Origin: Cyclobacteriaceae bacterium
Lineage (GTDB): Bacteria; Bacteroidota; Bacteroidia; Cytophagales; Cyclobacteriaceae
Length of the DNA: 64,000 bases
Reading direction: 5' to 3'
NCBI GenBank assembly: GCA_027533395.1
Contig: JAPZUF010000014.1
Location: 52,035-116,034, forward strand
Shown here: positions 1 through 10,365 of the stretch, piece by piece
How positions within the stretch are numbered: position 1 is the first letter of the stretch
Layout of the letters: each line of letters starts with the position of its first letter
Notes under the pieces: model-generated
What the model was told of the DNA's origin: nothing
What the model saw: the letters and a program-made list of their open reading frames with translations, nothing else
Database searches by the model: none
Position numbers and translations under genes: made by a program

Positions 1-656
1 CCTTTTTGTCTTGTAATGCGCCCAACAAAAAGTACGTAGGGTATTTCAGGATTTACGCCATACTTATACAGAGCCGTTGTTTCAGAGGTAGGTGTGTATT
101 CGTGCAGATCTATACCATTATAAATTACCTTTACTTTCTCTTCCGGAACATCGAAATGGTTCAGCACATCTTGTTTTGTGCCTTCTGATACGGCAATAAC
201 AGCATCAGCCATTTCTATAGCTGTCTTCTCTATCCACGAAGATAAATCATAACCTCTTCCTAATTGTTCTCTTTTCCAAGGGCGCAATGGCTCAAGTGAA
301 TGGGTTGTAAGTACCAATGGTTTACCATAACATAATTTTGCGACTATACCTGCAAATTGTCCATACCACGTATGACAATGAATAATATCTGCATCTATGT
401 TGCCACCATTCATTTGCAAACAAGTTTGCATTATTTTTAACACACCGGCTATCTCTGGTTTTGTATTAGGCAGAAATGTAAAATCTGGCTTAAACCCGAT
501 AACCTTCAATTGATCTTCTGTTATTTCCTGATCACCAAAACAACGTACTTCTATAGGCACTAATTTTGCCAACTCTCGCGACAGGTAATCTACATGTACG
601 CCAGCCCCACCATAGATATAAGGAGGATATTCGCGGGTATAGAAAAGTACTTTCAT
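1..656 (-). CDS. glgA: Glycogen synthase, GT4 actinobacterial type (partial, runs off left edge)
   Basis: The minus strand is open from an ATG at 656 to the window edge, giving about 218 N-terminal residues. The start reads MKVLFYTREYPPYIYGGAG, the usual ADP/UDP-glucose-binding opening of glycosyltransferases, with the GGAGVH loop. Further on are HCHTWY, THSLEPLRPWKREQLG and a VSEGTK stretch, typical of the TIGR02149 glycogen synthase group (GT4 fold) rather than the E. coli GT5 enzyme. The protein would elongate alpha-1,4-glucan in the cytoplasm. It lies next to a beta-glucan utilisation locus whose phosphorylase should release glucose-1-phosphate, so storage of that product is plausible but inferred. 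The C-terminal half is outside the window. Confidence 0.85.
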   Translation of the reverse strand, partial: MKVLFYTREYPPYIYGGAGVHVDYLSRELAKLVPIEVRCFGDQEITEDQLKVIGFKPDFTFLPNTKPEIAGVLKIMQTCLQMNGGNIDADIIHCHTWYGQFAGIVAKLCYGKPLVLTTHSLEPLRPWKREQLGRGYDLSSWIEKTAIEMADAVIAVSEGTKQDVLNHFDVPEEKVKVIYNGIDLHEYTPTSETTALYKYGVNPEIPYVLFVGRITRQK

Positions 657-693
657 ACAGGATTGATATTAAAAGTTAGCACACTATTATTGC

Positions 694-3585
694 CTAATAT
701 TCTAAGATAAACTTGGCCAGATTTTGCTGTGTTTCCAAATTAAATTTCTTGCGCAATCGGTATCTCGATACTTCTACACCTCTTAATGAAATACCCATTA
801 GGTTAGCAATTTCTTTAGAGTCCATATTCAGGCGTAAAAACGCACATAATTTCTGTTCGCCTGGCGTTAGGTCGGTAAACTCTGTCGTTAATCGCTTTAG
901 AAAATCGCCATGCACGCGGTCGAAGTTATACTCGAATTGTTTCCAATCTTCTTGTACTTTTAAGGTTGTATCTATTTCTTTAATGATTCGCTCTAATGCT
1001 TTTTGTTTTTCTTCCGGTTTATCGGTAGATAACGCCTCGCGTATTTCTTCTTTAACGTTTTCCATAAACTCATTTTTCACAACGAGGTTCATGGTCGAAG
1101 CTGCCAGCAAACTATTTACATGGCTCAGCTCGCTTTTTATCTGATCTTCTTTTAAGGCTTGCAGTTCTTTTTGTTTTAAGCCCAGTTCTTGCTGCTTGGC
1201 TTGTTCGAGCTTAGCTTGTTTCGCTTTGTAATATCTACGTTGAATTCTATAAAATATATACAAACCAATTAGCACGAGAATAAAATAAATAAAACGAGCC
1301 CATGTTGTTTTATAGAAGAAAGGATTTACACGAATAACAAGTGGTTTACTTTTAATTATTTCTCCAGACGAGTTATAAGCTTCTACCCAAAAGGTATAAG
1401 TACCAGGTTTTAGGTTGGTGTATTCCTTTACATTAGTGGTTGTCCATGCGCTGTAGGTTACATCAAACCCTTGTAAATAATAACGAAATTGTTGATGACT
1501 AATGTCGCGGTATTTAAAAGATTCAACTGTAAACTGTAAAACTTTGGTTCGTTCCGAAATTTCTATAGGTGCAACGTTGGCAGGTCTTTCTGTGAAAGGC
1601 ATTCGACTATATAATGTACTATCTTCTGCTACGCTATATACCTTACTTATTATTGGTTCTTCTTGTAAGGTTACGCTGTATTCAAGTTCTGGTATGTACT
1701 GAATAAAACCCTCGTTTGCGTTAAACAAAACACCGTTTTTAACATGGCGCGATACGCTAAGTAAATCGTTGTTAAATAATTGACGTAATTGAAATAAGGA
1801 TGAGGGCACATATACATAATTACCAGAACTTACTTGTTTAAAATGTCCTACATGATTTTCTGCATACACGTATACATTTTTGCTTTTATCTTGTTGTAAG
1901 AGGTATATCCAAGTTTTACCCAGAACTTTACTTAATTCTTTGTCTTCAACCAATTTATCGCTTGCCTGATCTAGTGTATAAATTCCTTTTGGTGTTCCAA
2001 CATAAATTTGTTCATCTATTCTTGTTAAAAAAATATATTGCTGAATGGGTAAGGATGATGAATCTGATACTTTCGAAACGTTAGCCTTAAGCAAATCATC
2101 GGATAACGTAATTCTATATAAGCCTTTATAGTATTGGCCTACCCAAATTCTTCCTTTATTATCCTCTTCAAAAAATCTACTTGACTCTGCAAAGCCACTT
2201 ATCTTTTGTATCTCCTTTAAATTACCATCTGTATCTGTTTCAAATAATAAAAGGCCTGAATACATACCTCCTATTGCAAAGCCTGGGTTATTTTGTAATA
2301 GCTTTATTTGCCATAGGCCGTCACAAGTTGCGCGTCTAATGGCTTTTCCATTCTCTAATAGAAATAAACCTGTGTGATGTCCTGCATATAACTTTTTATT
2401 AATCACTTGCATACCATAAGCGGGGCCCTCGGTTCCCTCTAAAAACTCGCAAAGAGCATTTCCAGCGTTTGCTCGTAAAAAATATATTCCGTTAGAGGTT
2501 GTGTAGTAGGTTCCTTCTTCACGTTCGAAGGCTTCGTAACCGCTTCCTTGTATGCCTATGTTTTGATTGATCAACCGAAGTGGTGAATTGATATCGATTA
2601 ACGACATACCGTTTTGCATTCCCACCCATAACGATCCACTATGATCTTGAAACACACGCAAACAAGCACTAGACATTAGTCCATCTTCTTTCGAAATATT
2701 TTCTATTGTGTTGTTACTTTCAGTAAAAATAAAGAGGCCTTCGCGCTGGGTAGAAATAACCAACCTTCCATCTGAAATTTGTGTTACATGGTTTACAAAT
2801 TTACCTTCTAAAACACGAATTAGCTTTGCGTATGAATCAGGCAATGGAATAGCATTCAAAAATTTTATTTTGCCGGAATTATAAAAAACTGCGTAGCCCA
2901 TTTCGTTGCGAATAACACCCACTACAACATGAGCCCGATCGCTATCGTCATTAATAGTATGAATTTCTCCTTCTTTTACTTCTACCAATTCGCCAGTTTG
3001 CAGTTGGGCATATAAGCGATTGCCTGCCAAAAAAGTACGATTAAAACCTTTCGGGCTTTTTATGACTTTAACAGTATTGCCATCGAATTCAAAAATTCCC
3101 TGAAAAGTGCAGAAGTAAACTTTAGAATCGTAAAGATGAACATCCCACACTTCATCAAAGTCTTTATGTTCTGTTGGTATTTTGTTTAATAGAGAAGTAT
3201 AGTTCCAGTTTCCTTCGAAATACCCAAACTCACCTTGAGAACCCACATACAAGCGGTTTTCGACTTCGCTAAAAGCCAGCGATCGTTGTTTTTTGCCTGT
3301 TTGTAAGGCGTATTTCTCCCAATTAACTCCGTTAAAGGATAACACTCCCAAATTGTTGGCAACAAAAACTGTTAAATCACGGTTTTGGGCAAAGTCAATA
3401 TTCTGAATTCCGGCACCATAATCTTCGGGTGCAAAGTTTTTAATGGGGTATTTACCTGTTTGTGCAAATTGTATTGATGCCTTTAAAAGTAAGCCTAGCA
3501 GAATTACATAAATTTTAAGCTCGATTCTCACCCTAATTATGGTGGGTGACTTTCTTACTTCAATTATTTTTTCTTTGAAAAACAT
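694..3585 (-). CDS. Membrane-anchored LuxR-type regulator (Reg_prop / Y_Y_Y / HTH), SusR-like
   Basis: The 963-residue protein has an N-terminal hydrophobic segment (about 20-42), a long run of beta-propeller-like repeats of the Reg_prop type (about 45-650) and a Y_Y_Y immunoglobulin-like domain (about 690-755, with GTYTFWVEAYNSSGE). A second membrane segment follows at about 760-785, then a Gln/Lys/Glu-rich coiled coil and a C-terminal LuxR-type helix-turn-helix (about 900-963; LTPGEQKLCAFLRL, SKEIANLMGIS). I see no kinase H-box, ATPase or receiver domain, so the periplasmic sensor seems joined directly to the DNA-binding domain, as in SusR-type regulators. It is divergent from susC at 3940 and probably controls the beta-glucan locus in response to an imported oligosaccharide (inference). 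Confidence 0.85.
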   Translation of the reverse strand: MFFKEKIIEVRKSPTIIRVRIELKIYVILLGLLLKASIQFAQTGKYPIKNFAPEDYGAGIQNIDFAQNRDLTVFVANNLGVLSFNGVNWEKYALQTGKKQRSLAFSEVENRLYVGSQGEFGYFEGNWNYTSLLNKIPTEHKDFDEVWDVHLYDSKVYFCTFQGIFEFDGNTVKVIKSPKGFNRTFLAGNRLYAQLQTGELVEVKEGEIHTINDDSDRAHVVVGVIRNEMGYAVFYNSGKIKFLNAIPLPDSYAKLIRVLEGKFVNHVTQISDGRLVISTQREGLFIFTESNNTIENISKEDGLMSSACLRVFQDHSGSLWVGMQNGMSLIDINSPLRLINQNIGIQGSGYEAFEREEGTYYTTSNGIYFLRANAGNALCEFLEGTEGPAYGMQVINKKLYAGHHTGLFLLENGKAIRRATCDGLWQIKLLQNNPGFAIGGMYSGLLLFETDTDGNLKEIQKISGFAESSRFFEEDNKGRIWVGQYYKGLYRITLSDDLLKANVSKVSDSSSLPIQQYIFLTRIDEQIYVGTPKGIYTLDQASDKLVEDKELSKVLGKTWIYLLQQDKSKNVYVYAENHVGHFKQVSSGNYVYVPSSLFQLRQLFNNDLLSVSRHVKNGVLFNANEGFIQYIPELEYSVTLQEEPIISKVYSVAEDSTLYSRMPFTERPANVAPIEISERTKVLQFTVESFKYRDISHQQFRYYLQGFDVTYSAWTTTNVKEYTNLKPGTYTFWVEAYNSSGEIIKSKPLVIRVNPFFYKTTWARFIYFILVLIGLYIFYRIQRRYYKAKQAKLEQAKQQELGLKQKELQALKEDQIKSELSHVNSLLAASTMNLVVKNEFMENVKEEIREALSTDKPEEKQKALERIIKEIDTTLKVQEDWKQFEYNFDRVHGDFLKRLTTEFTDLTPGEQKLCAFLRLNMDSKEIANLMGISLRGVEVSRYRLRKKFNLETQQNLAKFILEY

Positions 3586-3747
3586 AGGTTAATATTTAAT
3601 AAGGAAGGGTATTTTATGCAATGGTTTGCGAAAATCAATGGTTCGATTTAAAACTTAAATCTATTGAGGTCATATGCACTTTTATAAAAGTCAAATTCTG
3701 GTATAAGGTAAATAAACTTCTTCTGATGTATGATAGTAATACTTAAA

Positions 3748-3830
3748 AGTGCCAAAAAATTAAAAATAACGAATTTTGACATTTTAATGTAAAGTATTGA
3801 TGTAGTAAATTCTAATTGATGTAGTGTTTG
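3748..3830 (+). promoter_or_regulatory. Candidate operator region upstream of susC
   Basis: The 354-bp gap between the divergent regulator and susC (3586-3939) contains ATTGATGTAGTA at 3796-3807 and ATTGATGTAGTG at 3815-3826, two direct copies 19 bp apart. A related TGATGTA lies at 3724-3730, and AGTGCCAAAA lies at 3748-3757. Both ATTGATGTAG and AGTGCCAAAA recur upstream of the second operon at 11663-11687. Shared elements ahead of two co-functional operons suggest a binding site for the neighbouring regulator. I could not assign a convincing -7 TAnnTTTG promoter. Confidence 0.45.
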
Positions 3831-3939
3831 TGTTGTAGTGTAAAAGTTGAAAAAACTGTTTTTTATCCTCATGTTTGACGTATTACTTCAATCGATTGCG
3901 AAAATCTTTTTGAAGAAACCAAACCTTAACTTAAAACTT

Positions 3940-6900
3940 ATGAGATTAAAACTACTAGCAGTACTCCTCTTTTACACAAGCTTTGCCTGGGCACAGCAAG
4001 TCGTAAAAGGAGTAGTTACTGATGAAACGGGCGCACCCATGCCCGGTGTAAACATCTTAGTAAAAGGTACTAATAAAGGTACTGTTACTAATGTTTCGGG
4101 AAACTATGTTCTGGATGGCATTAAAGTAAACGATGTAATTCAGTTTAGTTTTATTGGTTACAAAAAGAAAGAAACTGTTTTTACTGGCCAAGAATCCTTG
4201 AACATTCAACTTGAATTGGATGCTGCACAACTCGAAGAAATTGTTGTGGTGGGGTATGGTACATCAACAAGTAAAGAGTTAACGGGAGCAGTTTCTTCAT
4301 TAAAAGGAAGTGAGGTTACAGATTTAAACCCAACAAGGTTAGACCAAGCTTTACAAGGTCAGGTGGCAGGTGTACAAATTACAACGAATACTGGCTCGCC
4401 AGGTGGTACATCAAATATTAGAATCAGGGGTTTGTCTACTTATCTCGACAACAACCCATTGGTTATTGTAGATGGTATTATTTATGCCGTTGAAGGCATT
4501 AATGCTTTAAACCCTTCTGATATCGAATCAATCAACGTATTGAAAGATGCAAGTGCGGCCATTTATGGAGTTAGAGGTGCAAATGGTGTTATTTTCATTA
4601 CAACTAAACAAGGTAAAAGAGACTCTAAACCACAATTCGATTTCAATGGTTTTGTAGGAACTCAGGAAACAACCAGAAAGTTACCTCTTTTAAATGCAAG
4701 AGAATATGCAGTTATTAAAAACGAAGCCTTTGCTGCAGGTAACCAAACACCTCCTTTTAACAATACAAACTTAGGCAGTGGAACAAATTGGCAAGACGAA
4801 GTTTTTCAGACTTCGCCAATACAGAATTGGAACTTATCCGTTTCAGGTGGAAGTCAAAAAAGTAATTATTCTATTGGTGGTTCTTACTTAAATCAGGAAG
4901 GTATTGTTGGTGGAGCTAAATCTAGCTACAAAAGATATAACTTAAGAATAAACTTTACTACTGATATTACGGATAAGGTTAATTTACAAAGTGTATTTCT
5001 CTATACAAACGAACAACGAAAAACATTACCGGAAAACGGACTAGGTTCAGTATTATACAACACAGTAAATGCATCACCAAATGCCTCGGTTTTCACAAAC
5101 GGTAAATACACTTTCTTAAATGAAGTTAATGATGTAATCAACCCGTTAGCGCAGATAGAAAACACACACAACAACGCAAGAGTAAACAAAATTGCAGGCA
5201 AAGAAGAAATTACCTACAAGATAAACGATATGTTTCAGTTAGCTGGCCGTGCAGGGTATACGTATGCTTTGGTAGATTCGAAGAACTTTTTCCCACTTGT
5301 TTATTATGGTTTAGGTAAACCCCAAAACACGGCAGCTGATGAAGATTTAAATCCAAGAATTGCTGAACTCTTTCCTGGCTTTGAAATTCCAATCGAAAGT
5401 TCTGTATCTGAAGGAAGAGAAACTTTCTTCGATTTCAACCTCGAAGCATTCTTAAATTTTAGCAAAACCTTTAATGAAAAACACAATGTTAAAGGTACAT
5501 TAGGGTTGTCAGCTAACGGAACCGATGCAGAAGGACTATTCGGAACAGCATTTAATATCCCATATAACTCCGTTGATTTTGCTGATATATCTGGAGTGAT
5601 TGACGTAAATAATCTTTTCAATAATACAAGTTCTTATCAAACTCAAAACCGATTAGTATCTCAGTTTTTAAGAGGTGAATATGCATACCAAAGCAAGTAT
5701 CTGGCTTCAGTTGTTTTAAGAAGAGATGGATCATCAAGATTTGGGGCCCAAAATAGATTCGGGTTTTTCCCTTCTCTATCTCTAGGATGGGTTGCCAGCG
5801 AAGAAAACTTTTTTAATCTATCCTTCATAAACTTTTTAAAACTTAGAATGAGTTATGGTATTATTGGAAACGACAGAATTGGAGATTTTACGTACAGAGC
5901 ACAGTTAAATGGAGAAGCTGTTTATCCGTTTAACGATTTATTAACTTCCGGACAAGCAATAGGCTTGTATGGAAACGCTTCGTTAAAATGGGAAACAACA
6001 CGACAGACAAACTTTGGTGTTGATCTTGTTTTTCTTGACGACAAGCTTTCTGTTACAGCTGAATATTTCGTTAAGAAAACAAATGACTTATTATTCAGAC
6101 CAGAAGTATCTGCTTTAATTGGTTCTTATGGCGCAGGAAGTTTTCCTCCATTTGTTAATGCCGGTAACGTTGTAAACCGCGGTTTGGAATTAAGCATAAA
6201 TTATGCGCAACAAGTAACACAAGATTTCAAATTTAATGTTGGATTTAACTTTGCAACAATAAATAATGAAGTTACTGCCCTTGCAAATGGCCTAGATGTA
6301 GTACCGGGTGCACCATTTGGTGTTGGTGGAGCTTTTGCCACAAGACTGCAAGTAGGCTTACCCATTGGTGCATTCTATGGCTACAAAGTAGAGGGTGTGT
6401 ATCAATCGCAAGAAGAAATAGATGGCCGTGGCGTAACACAGGCAGATGCAAAACCAGGCGATTTGCGTTTTGCAGATGTTAATGGAGATGGCATAATTAA
6501 TTTTAGTAATGATTCGGACAGAACATTTTTAGGCTCTGCAATTCCTGAATTTACAATGGGAATTACACTTGGTGCCAGCTTTAAAGGATTTGATTTTTCT
6601 GCTTTGCTATATGCCAGCATCGGAAATGAAATTGTTAGAAACTACGAACGCCAACAGCCATTGGCAAACCAATTAGATTATGTTATCAATCGATGGACTG
6701 GCCCAAATAGCACAAATGAATTTCCTCGTTTAACCACAGGAGCCAATAGAAATGGCGTATTCTCCTCCTATTTCGTTGAAGACGGTTCTTTTGCACGATT
6801 AAGAAATGTGCAATTGGGTTATACCCTGCCAACTACTCTAACAAAAAGAATAGGTGTAACACGTCTTAGAACCTACGTTGCTTGCAATAACTTGTTCACC

Positions 6901-7023
6901 ATCACAAAATACAGAGGGTATGATCCAGATCTTGGAGCAAGCTCACCTTTGGGTGCAGGCGTAGATTATGGCTTTTATCCGCAAGCAAGAGTATGGATGG
7001 CTGGTATCAATTTAAATTTCTAA
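3940..7023 (+). CDS. susC: SusC-family TonB-dependent outer-membrane oligosaccharide transporter
   Basis: Energy-dependent import of oligosaccharides across the outer membrane with the SusD partner encoded 4 bp downstream. I place the start at the ATG at 3940 because it begins a clean signal peptide (MRLKLLAVLLFYTSFAWAQ); an in-frame TTG at 3847 would add 31 residues ahead of it. The mature protein opens with a carboxypeptidase-regulatory-like domain (VVKGVVTDETGAPMPGVN), a TonB-box region (EEIVVVGYGT) and a plug with the SusC signature (NPSDIESINVLKDASAAIYG). A roughly 800-residue barrel follows and ends in a terminal Phe. Length (1027 residues) is normal. The beta-1,3-glucan substrate is inferred from the enzymes downstream. 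Confidence 0.95.
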   Translation: MRLKLLAVLLFYTSFAWAQQVVKGVVTDETGAPMPGVNILVKGTNKGTVTNVSGNYVLDGIKVNDVIQFSFIGYKKKETVFTGQESLNIQLELDAAQLEEIVVVGYGTSTSKELTGAVSSLKGSEVTDLNPTRLDQALQGQVAGVQITTNTGSPGGTSNIRIRGLSTYLDNNPLVIVDGIIYAVEGINALNPSDIESINVLKDASAAIYGVRGANGVIFITTKQGKRDSKPQFDFNGFVGTQETTRKLPLLNAREYAVIKNEAFAAGNQTPPFNNTNLGSGTNWQDEVFQTSPIQNWNLSVSGGSQKSNYSIGGSYLNQEGIVGGAKSSYKRYNLRINFTTDITDKVNLQSVFLYTNEQRKTLPENGLGSVLYNTVNASPNASVFTNGKYTFLNEVNDVINPLAQIENTHNNARVNKIAGKEEITYKINDMFQLAGRAGYTYALVDSKNFFPLVYYGLGKPQNTAADEDLNPRIAELFPGFEIPIESSVSEGRETFFDFNLEAFLNFSKTFNEKHNVKGTLGLSANGTDAEGLFGTAFNIPYNSVDFADISGVIDVNNLFNNTSSYQTQNRLVSQFLRGEYAYQSKYLASVVLRRDGSSRFGAQNRFGFFPSLSLGWVASEENFFNLSFINFLKLRMSYGIIGNDRIGDFTYRAQLNGEAVYPFNDLLTSGQAIGLYGNASLKWETTRQTNFGVDLVFLDDKLSVTAEYFVKKTNDLLFRPEVSALIGSYGAGSFPPFVNAGNVVNRGLELSINYAQQVTQDFKFNVGFNFATINNEVTALANGLDVVPGAPFGVGGAFATRLQVGLPIGAFYGYKVEGVYQSQEEIDGRGVTQADAKPGDLRFADVNGDGIINFSNDSDRTFLGSAIPEFTMGITLGASFKGFDFSALLYASIGNEIVRNYERQQPLANQLDYVINRWTGPNSTNEFPRLTTGANRNGVFSSYFVEDGSFARLRNVQLGYTLPTTLTKRIGVTRLRTYVACNNLFTITKYRGYDPDLGASSPLGAGVDYGFYPQARVWMAGINLNF

Positions 7024-7027
7024 AAGC

Positions 7028-8515
7028 ATGAAAAAGACATTATACATTTTTCTTTCGATCGTAGGCCTAAACATGGTTTCTACATCGTGCGATAACATGG
7101 TAGATATTGAACCCAAGTTTACAGTTGATGCTGATAACTTTTTCAATACACCAGGCGATTACGAACGTGCATTAACTGGTGCTTATGACCTTATGCAAAC
7201 ATCGTATTTAGATATATGGATTGGCGAAATAGCATCGGATAATGCAATTGCAGGTGGAGAAAGTGTTACCGACTCTGAAGGATTACATCAAATAGATAAT
7301 ATGACACATGGAGGTGAAAACGCTGAATTGCGTTCTTTATTCCGCTGGATGTATTCCGGAATTGCCAGAGCTAACTTCATTTTTATCAATCAAAATAAAA
7401 TTGACTTTGAAGGAAAAACTAAAATTCTTGCAGAAGCATCTTTCCTTAGAGCATATTATTATTTTACATTAGTTAAATACTTTGGTGATGTTCCCTATGT
7501 AGATAAACTTCTTTCAGCAGATGATGTAGAAGATCAATCAAGAACTCCCAAAGCTGAAGTATATGCAAAAATAGAAGCCGACCTAATATTCGCAGCAGAA
7601 AATCTTGACTGGACAAATCCTGTAAAAGGAAGAATTACAAAAGGAGCTGCATTAGCATTATTAGGAAAGGTTTACCTATACCAAGATAAATTTACAGAGG
7701 CAGCTAGCACACTTGACGAAGTGATTGATGATGGACCCTATGCCTTAGCCACAAATTTCGCGGGTATATTTAGAGTTGCTAACGAAACCAATAACCCTGA
7801 AACTGTATTCGATATCGAATATGTAGGTATTGAAGGTGGTGGTTATGGATGTTTTGTTTGTTTGGAAGGTTTCGCAGCAGTTGGCTTCCACGGCATTAGA
7901 GGATATGCAGGCCCTATTTATGCAGATGGTAATAGCTACAATTTACCAACTCAAGATTTAGTTGATGAGTTCGAAACAAACGATCCAAGACTTGCGGCAT
8001 CTATTTTGGATATAGAAGCTTTTAAAGCATCACAACCTAATCCAGCTGAAGTAATTTATGTCGTAGGTGGTGGTGGACATACAGGATATTATAATCACAA
8101 GTATTTAAAAAGAATTGCAGAGCTAGGTCAAAATGACAACGACTTAACAAGTCCTGTAAATCACAAAGTAATTCGATACGCAGATGTGTTGTTAATGGCT
8201 GCGGAAGCACATAACAGAAAACAAAATCCTGATGACACAAAGGCAAGAAATTATCTTAATCAAGTTAGACAACGCCCAACTGTTAATATGCCGGTTGTAA
8301 ACGCAAGTGGTGCAGCATTAACACAAGCTATATGGCATGAAAGAAGAGTAGAGTTTGCTGGCGAAGGTTTGCATTTCTTCGACTTGGTAAGAACCGGAAG
8401 AGCAGCAGCACAAATCAGCGGATTTACTAACAGTAAAAACGAATTATTCCCTATTCCACAAGTCGAAATAGATTTAGCAGGTGGTAACTGGCCTCAAAAT
8501 CAAGGTTATAATTAA
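7028..8515 (+). CDS. susD: SusD/RagB-family surface glycan-binding lipoprotein
   Basis: The 495-residue protein begins with a lipoprotein signal ending in VSTSC (Cys near residue 21). SusD features follow: FNTPGDYERALTGAYDLMQ near the N-terminus, the TPR-containing core (ILAEASFLRAYYYFTLVKYFG) and the C-terminal stretch with IRYADVLLMAAEA and IWHERRVEFAGEG. It would sit on the cell surface as the lid and binding partner of the SusC barrel. Spacing to susC is 4 bp, so the two are surely co-transcribed. The specificity for beta-1,3-glucan comes from context only. Confidence 0.95.
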   Translation: MKKTLYIFLSIVGLNMVSTSCDNMVDIEPKFTVDADNFFNTPGDYERALTGAYDLMQTSYLDIWIGEIASDNAIAGGESVTDSEGLHQIDNMTHGGENAELRSLFRWMYSGIARANFIFINQNKIDFEGKTKILAEASFLRAYYYFTLVKYFGDVPYVDKLLSADDVEDQSRTPKAEVYAKIEADLIFAAENLDWTNPVKGRITKGAALALLGKVYLYQDKFTEAASTLDEVIDDGPYALATNFAGIFRVANETNNPETVFDIEYVGIEGGGYGCFVCLEGFAAVGFHGIRGYAGPIYADGNSYNLPTQDLVDEFETNDPRLAASILDIEAFKASQPNPAEVIYVVGGGGHTGYYNHKYLKRIAELGQNDNDLTSPVNHKVIRYADVLLMAAEAHNRKQNPDDTKARNYLNQVRQRPTVNMPVVNASGAALTQAIWHERRVEFAGEGLHFFDLVRTGRAAAQISGFTNSKNELFPIPQVEIDLAGGNWPQNQGYN

Positions 8516-8526
8516 TATAAAACACT

Positions 8527-10365
8527 ATGAAAAAGTTTTTAATATTCATGATATGGGCAACCATCAGCCAAGTGCTGATAACGGGTTGCAAAGAGGATAA
8601 TCCTGAATTAGGTAATCCTCCAACTGAAGAAGATGCATTGTTTACATTTTCTCCTTCTAATACTTCTCCCAACATTCTTATTTTTAATTCAGCATCAAAT
8701 GCTTTTTTGAAAAAATGGGATTTTGGAAATGGAGAGACTGCTGAAGGAAATGGTGCAGAAATTGCCTATCCGTTTCAAGGAGTTTACACTGTAAAACTAA
8801 CTGTATTCACCTCAGGAGGAAGTGTAACAACAACACAGGAAATTAACATAGCCAACACCGATTTAAATTTGCTTAAACCAATTTATAGCTTGTTAACTGG
8901 TGGCAGTAGCAAAACTTGGATAATCGATGCAACACGTTCAGGTCACTTTGGGGTTGGGCCTAATCCTTCCGATGGAGCTTTGGGAGATGTACCCAATTAC
9001 TACGCAGCTCAAGCCAACGAGAAAAATGGCGCAGGTTATTATGATGACGAATTTACTTTTGTATTAAATGGTTTAGCATTTACCAGCGACACAAAAGGCG
9101 ATGTTTTCTTAAATAATAAATATACCGATGTATTTCCAGGTGCATTTGCCAATGCAGGCGATTTTACTGCACCTTACACACCGCCAGCTGGTATGAAATG
9201 GGCTGTTTCCGGACCTGATAACAATTTAAAACTTACCATTTCTAATAATGGCTTTATTGGGTATTACTCTGGAGGTAACGTATACAAAATTGTAAAAGCA
9301 GAAGAAAATGAATTAATTCTTCGTGCAGAAGATGTGCGAGACCCGGCTCTAGCGTGGTACCAAAGGTTAATACCTAAAGGTTTTACTCCTCCTCCACCTC
9401 CACCTCCGGCAACATCTACTTTACCAATCACTTTCGAAGGTCCTAAACCTCCTTTCAATGGCTTTGGCGGTTCCACCTATGAAGTTGTGGATAACCCGAG
9501 CAAAACAGGAATTAATACAAGCAATAAGGTTGGCAGATACATTAAAGGCTTGGATGGAAACTGGGCTGGTATTGAAACAACATTAGACGCTAAGCTTGAT
9601 TTCAGCACTAAAACCACACTCCGATATAAAGTTTATACACCCGTAACAGGAAGAGCTTTGTTCAAAATAGAAGACAAAGCAAATAATACAATAAACGTGG
9701 AAAGATTTGTAGATATAACTGTAGCAAACCAATGGACAACATTAAGTTTCGATTTCACTGGCACAGCTGCAAATACTTATGATAAAGTAGCTCTTTTCCT
9801 TGATTTTGATAATAACGCTGGTGGCACTTTCTTTATTGATGATATTGAGCAAGTAGTTCCTGGTTGCCCAGATGCTGACACAGAATCTGTTAACCCGGCA
9901 ACAGGAATAAACATGACAATGAACTCTCAATTCTTTGGGGCCTTCGGTGGTATTTCTACTGCAATTGTAGCAAACCCTTTTAAGACGGGTATCAACACTA
10001 GTTGTTCAGTAAACTCTTATATCAAAAGTTCTGGAGGTTGCGAAGTATGGGCCGGAAGTGGTTTCTTATTGCCAACAGCCATTGACTTTGCAACAGCAAC
10101 TAAAAAGAAGTTCAAATTAAAAGTATATGCAGTTAATCAAACAACAACTGTTACTCTAAGGTTAGAAAGACTTGCTTTCCCAGATACTGAACCCTCTGAA
10201 GAAAGAACTGCAACTATAACTGCAACAGGTCAATGGCAAGAGTTAACATTCGATTTTTCTAACGTTAATACAAACACATTTAAAAATGTTTTAATCTATT
10301 TCGAAAGAGGTGCAGCCTGCGATGGTGATACTTACTACTTTGATGATTTAATTCAGATTGAATAA
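8527..10365 (+). CDS. PKD-domain surface glycan-binding lipoprotein (SusE-position)
   Basis: The 612-residue protein has a signal ending in LITGC, so it is a lipoprotein. A PKD domain (about 35-110) shows KWDFGNGE and FQGVYTVKLTV. A middle beta-rich domain (about 115-285) contains GGSSKTWIID, often seen in Bacteroidota glycan-binding proteins. A Pro-rich linker (about 290-297) leads to two jelly-roll-like modules, each starting with an FG..GGS/GGI segment and a TGINTS motif and closing with FFIDDIEQ or YYFDDLIQ. No catalytic motif is visible. It lies in the usual SusE/SGBP position after SusD and is probably a surface beta-glucan-binding protein. It overlaps the next gene by one base (TAATG). 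Confidence 0.8.
   Translation: MKKFLIFMIWATISQVLITGCKEDNPELGNPPTEEDALFTFSPSNTSPNILIFNSASNAFLKKWDFGNGETAEGNGAEIAYPFQGVYTVKLTVFTSGGSVTTTQEINIANTDLNLLKPIYSLLTGGSSKTWIIDATRSGHFGVGPNPSDGALGDVPNYYAAQANEKNGAGYYDDEFTFVLNGLAFTSDTKGDVFLNNKYTDVFPGAFANAGDFTAPYTPPAGMKWAVSGPDNNLKLTISNNGFIGYYSGGNVYKIVKAEENELILRAEDVRDPALAWYQRLIPKGFTPPPPPPPATSTLPITFEGPKPPFNGFGGSTYEVVDNPSKTGINTSNKVGRYIKGLDGNWAGIETTLDAKLDFSTKTTLRYKVYTPVTGRALFKIEDKANNTINVERFVDITVANQWTTLSFDFTGTAANTYDKVALFLDFDNNAGGTFFIDDIEQVVPGCPDADTESVNPATGINMTMNSQFFGAFGGISTAIVANPFKTGINTSCSVNSYIKSSGGCEVWAGSGFLLPTAIDFATATKKKFKLKVYAVNQTTTVTLRLERLAFPDTEPSEERTATITATGQWQELTFDFSNVNTNTFKNVLIYFERGAACDGDTYYFDDLIQIE

Noticed and set aside
713..1144. 143-residue plus-strand ORF
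   Set aside because: Antisense shadow of the regulator coiled-coil/HTH region.
3847..3939. Upstream TTG start extending SusC by 31 residues
   Set aside because: It places 31 residues ahead of a clean signal peptide that begins at the ATG at 3940.
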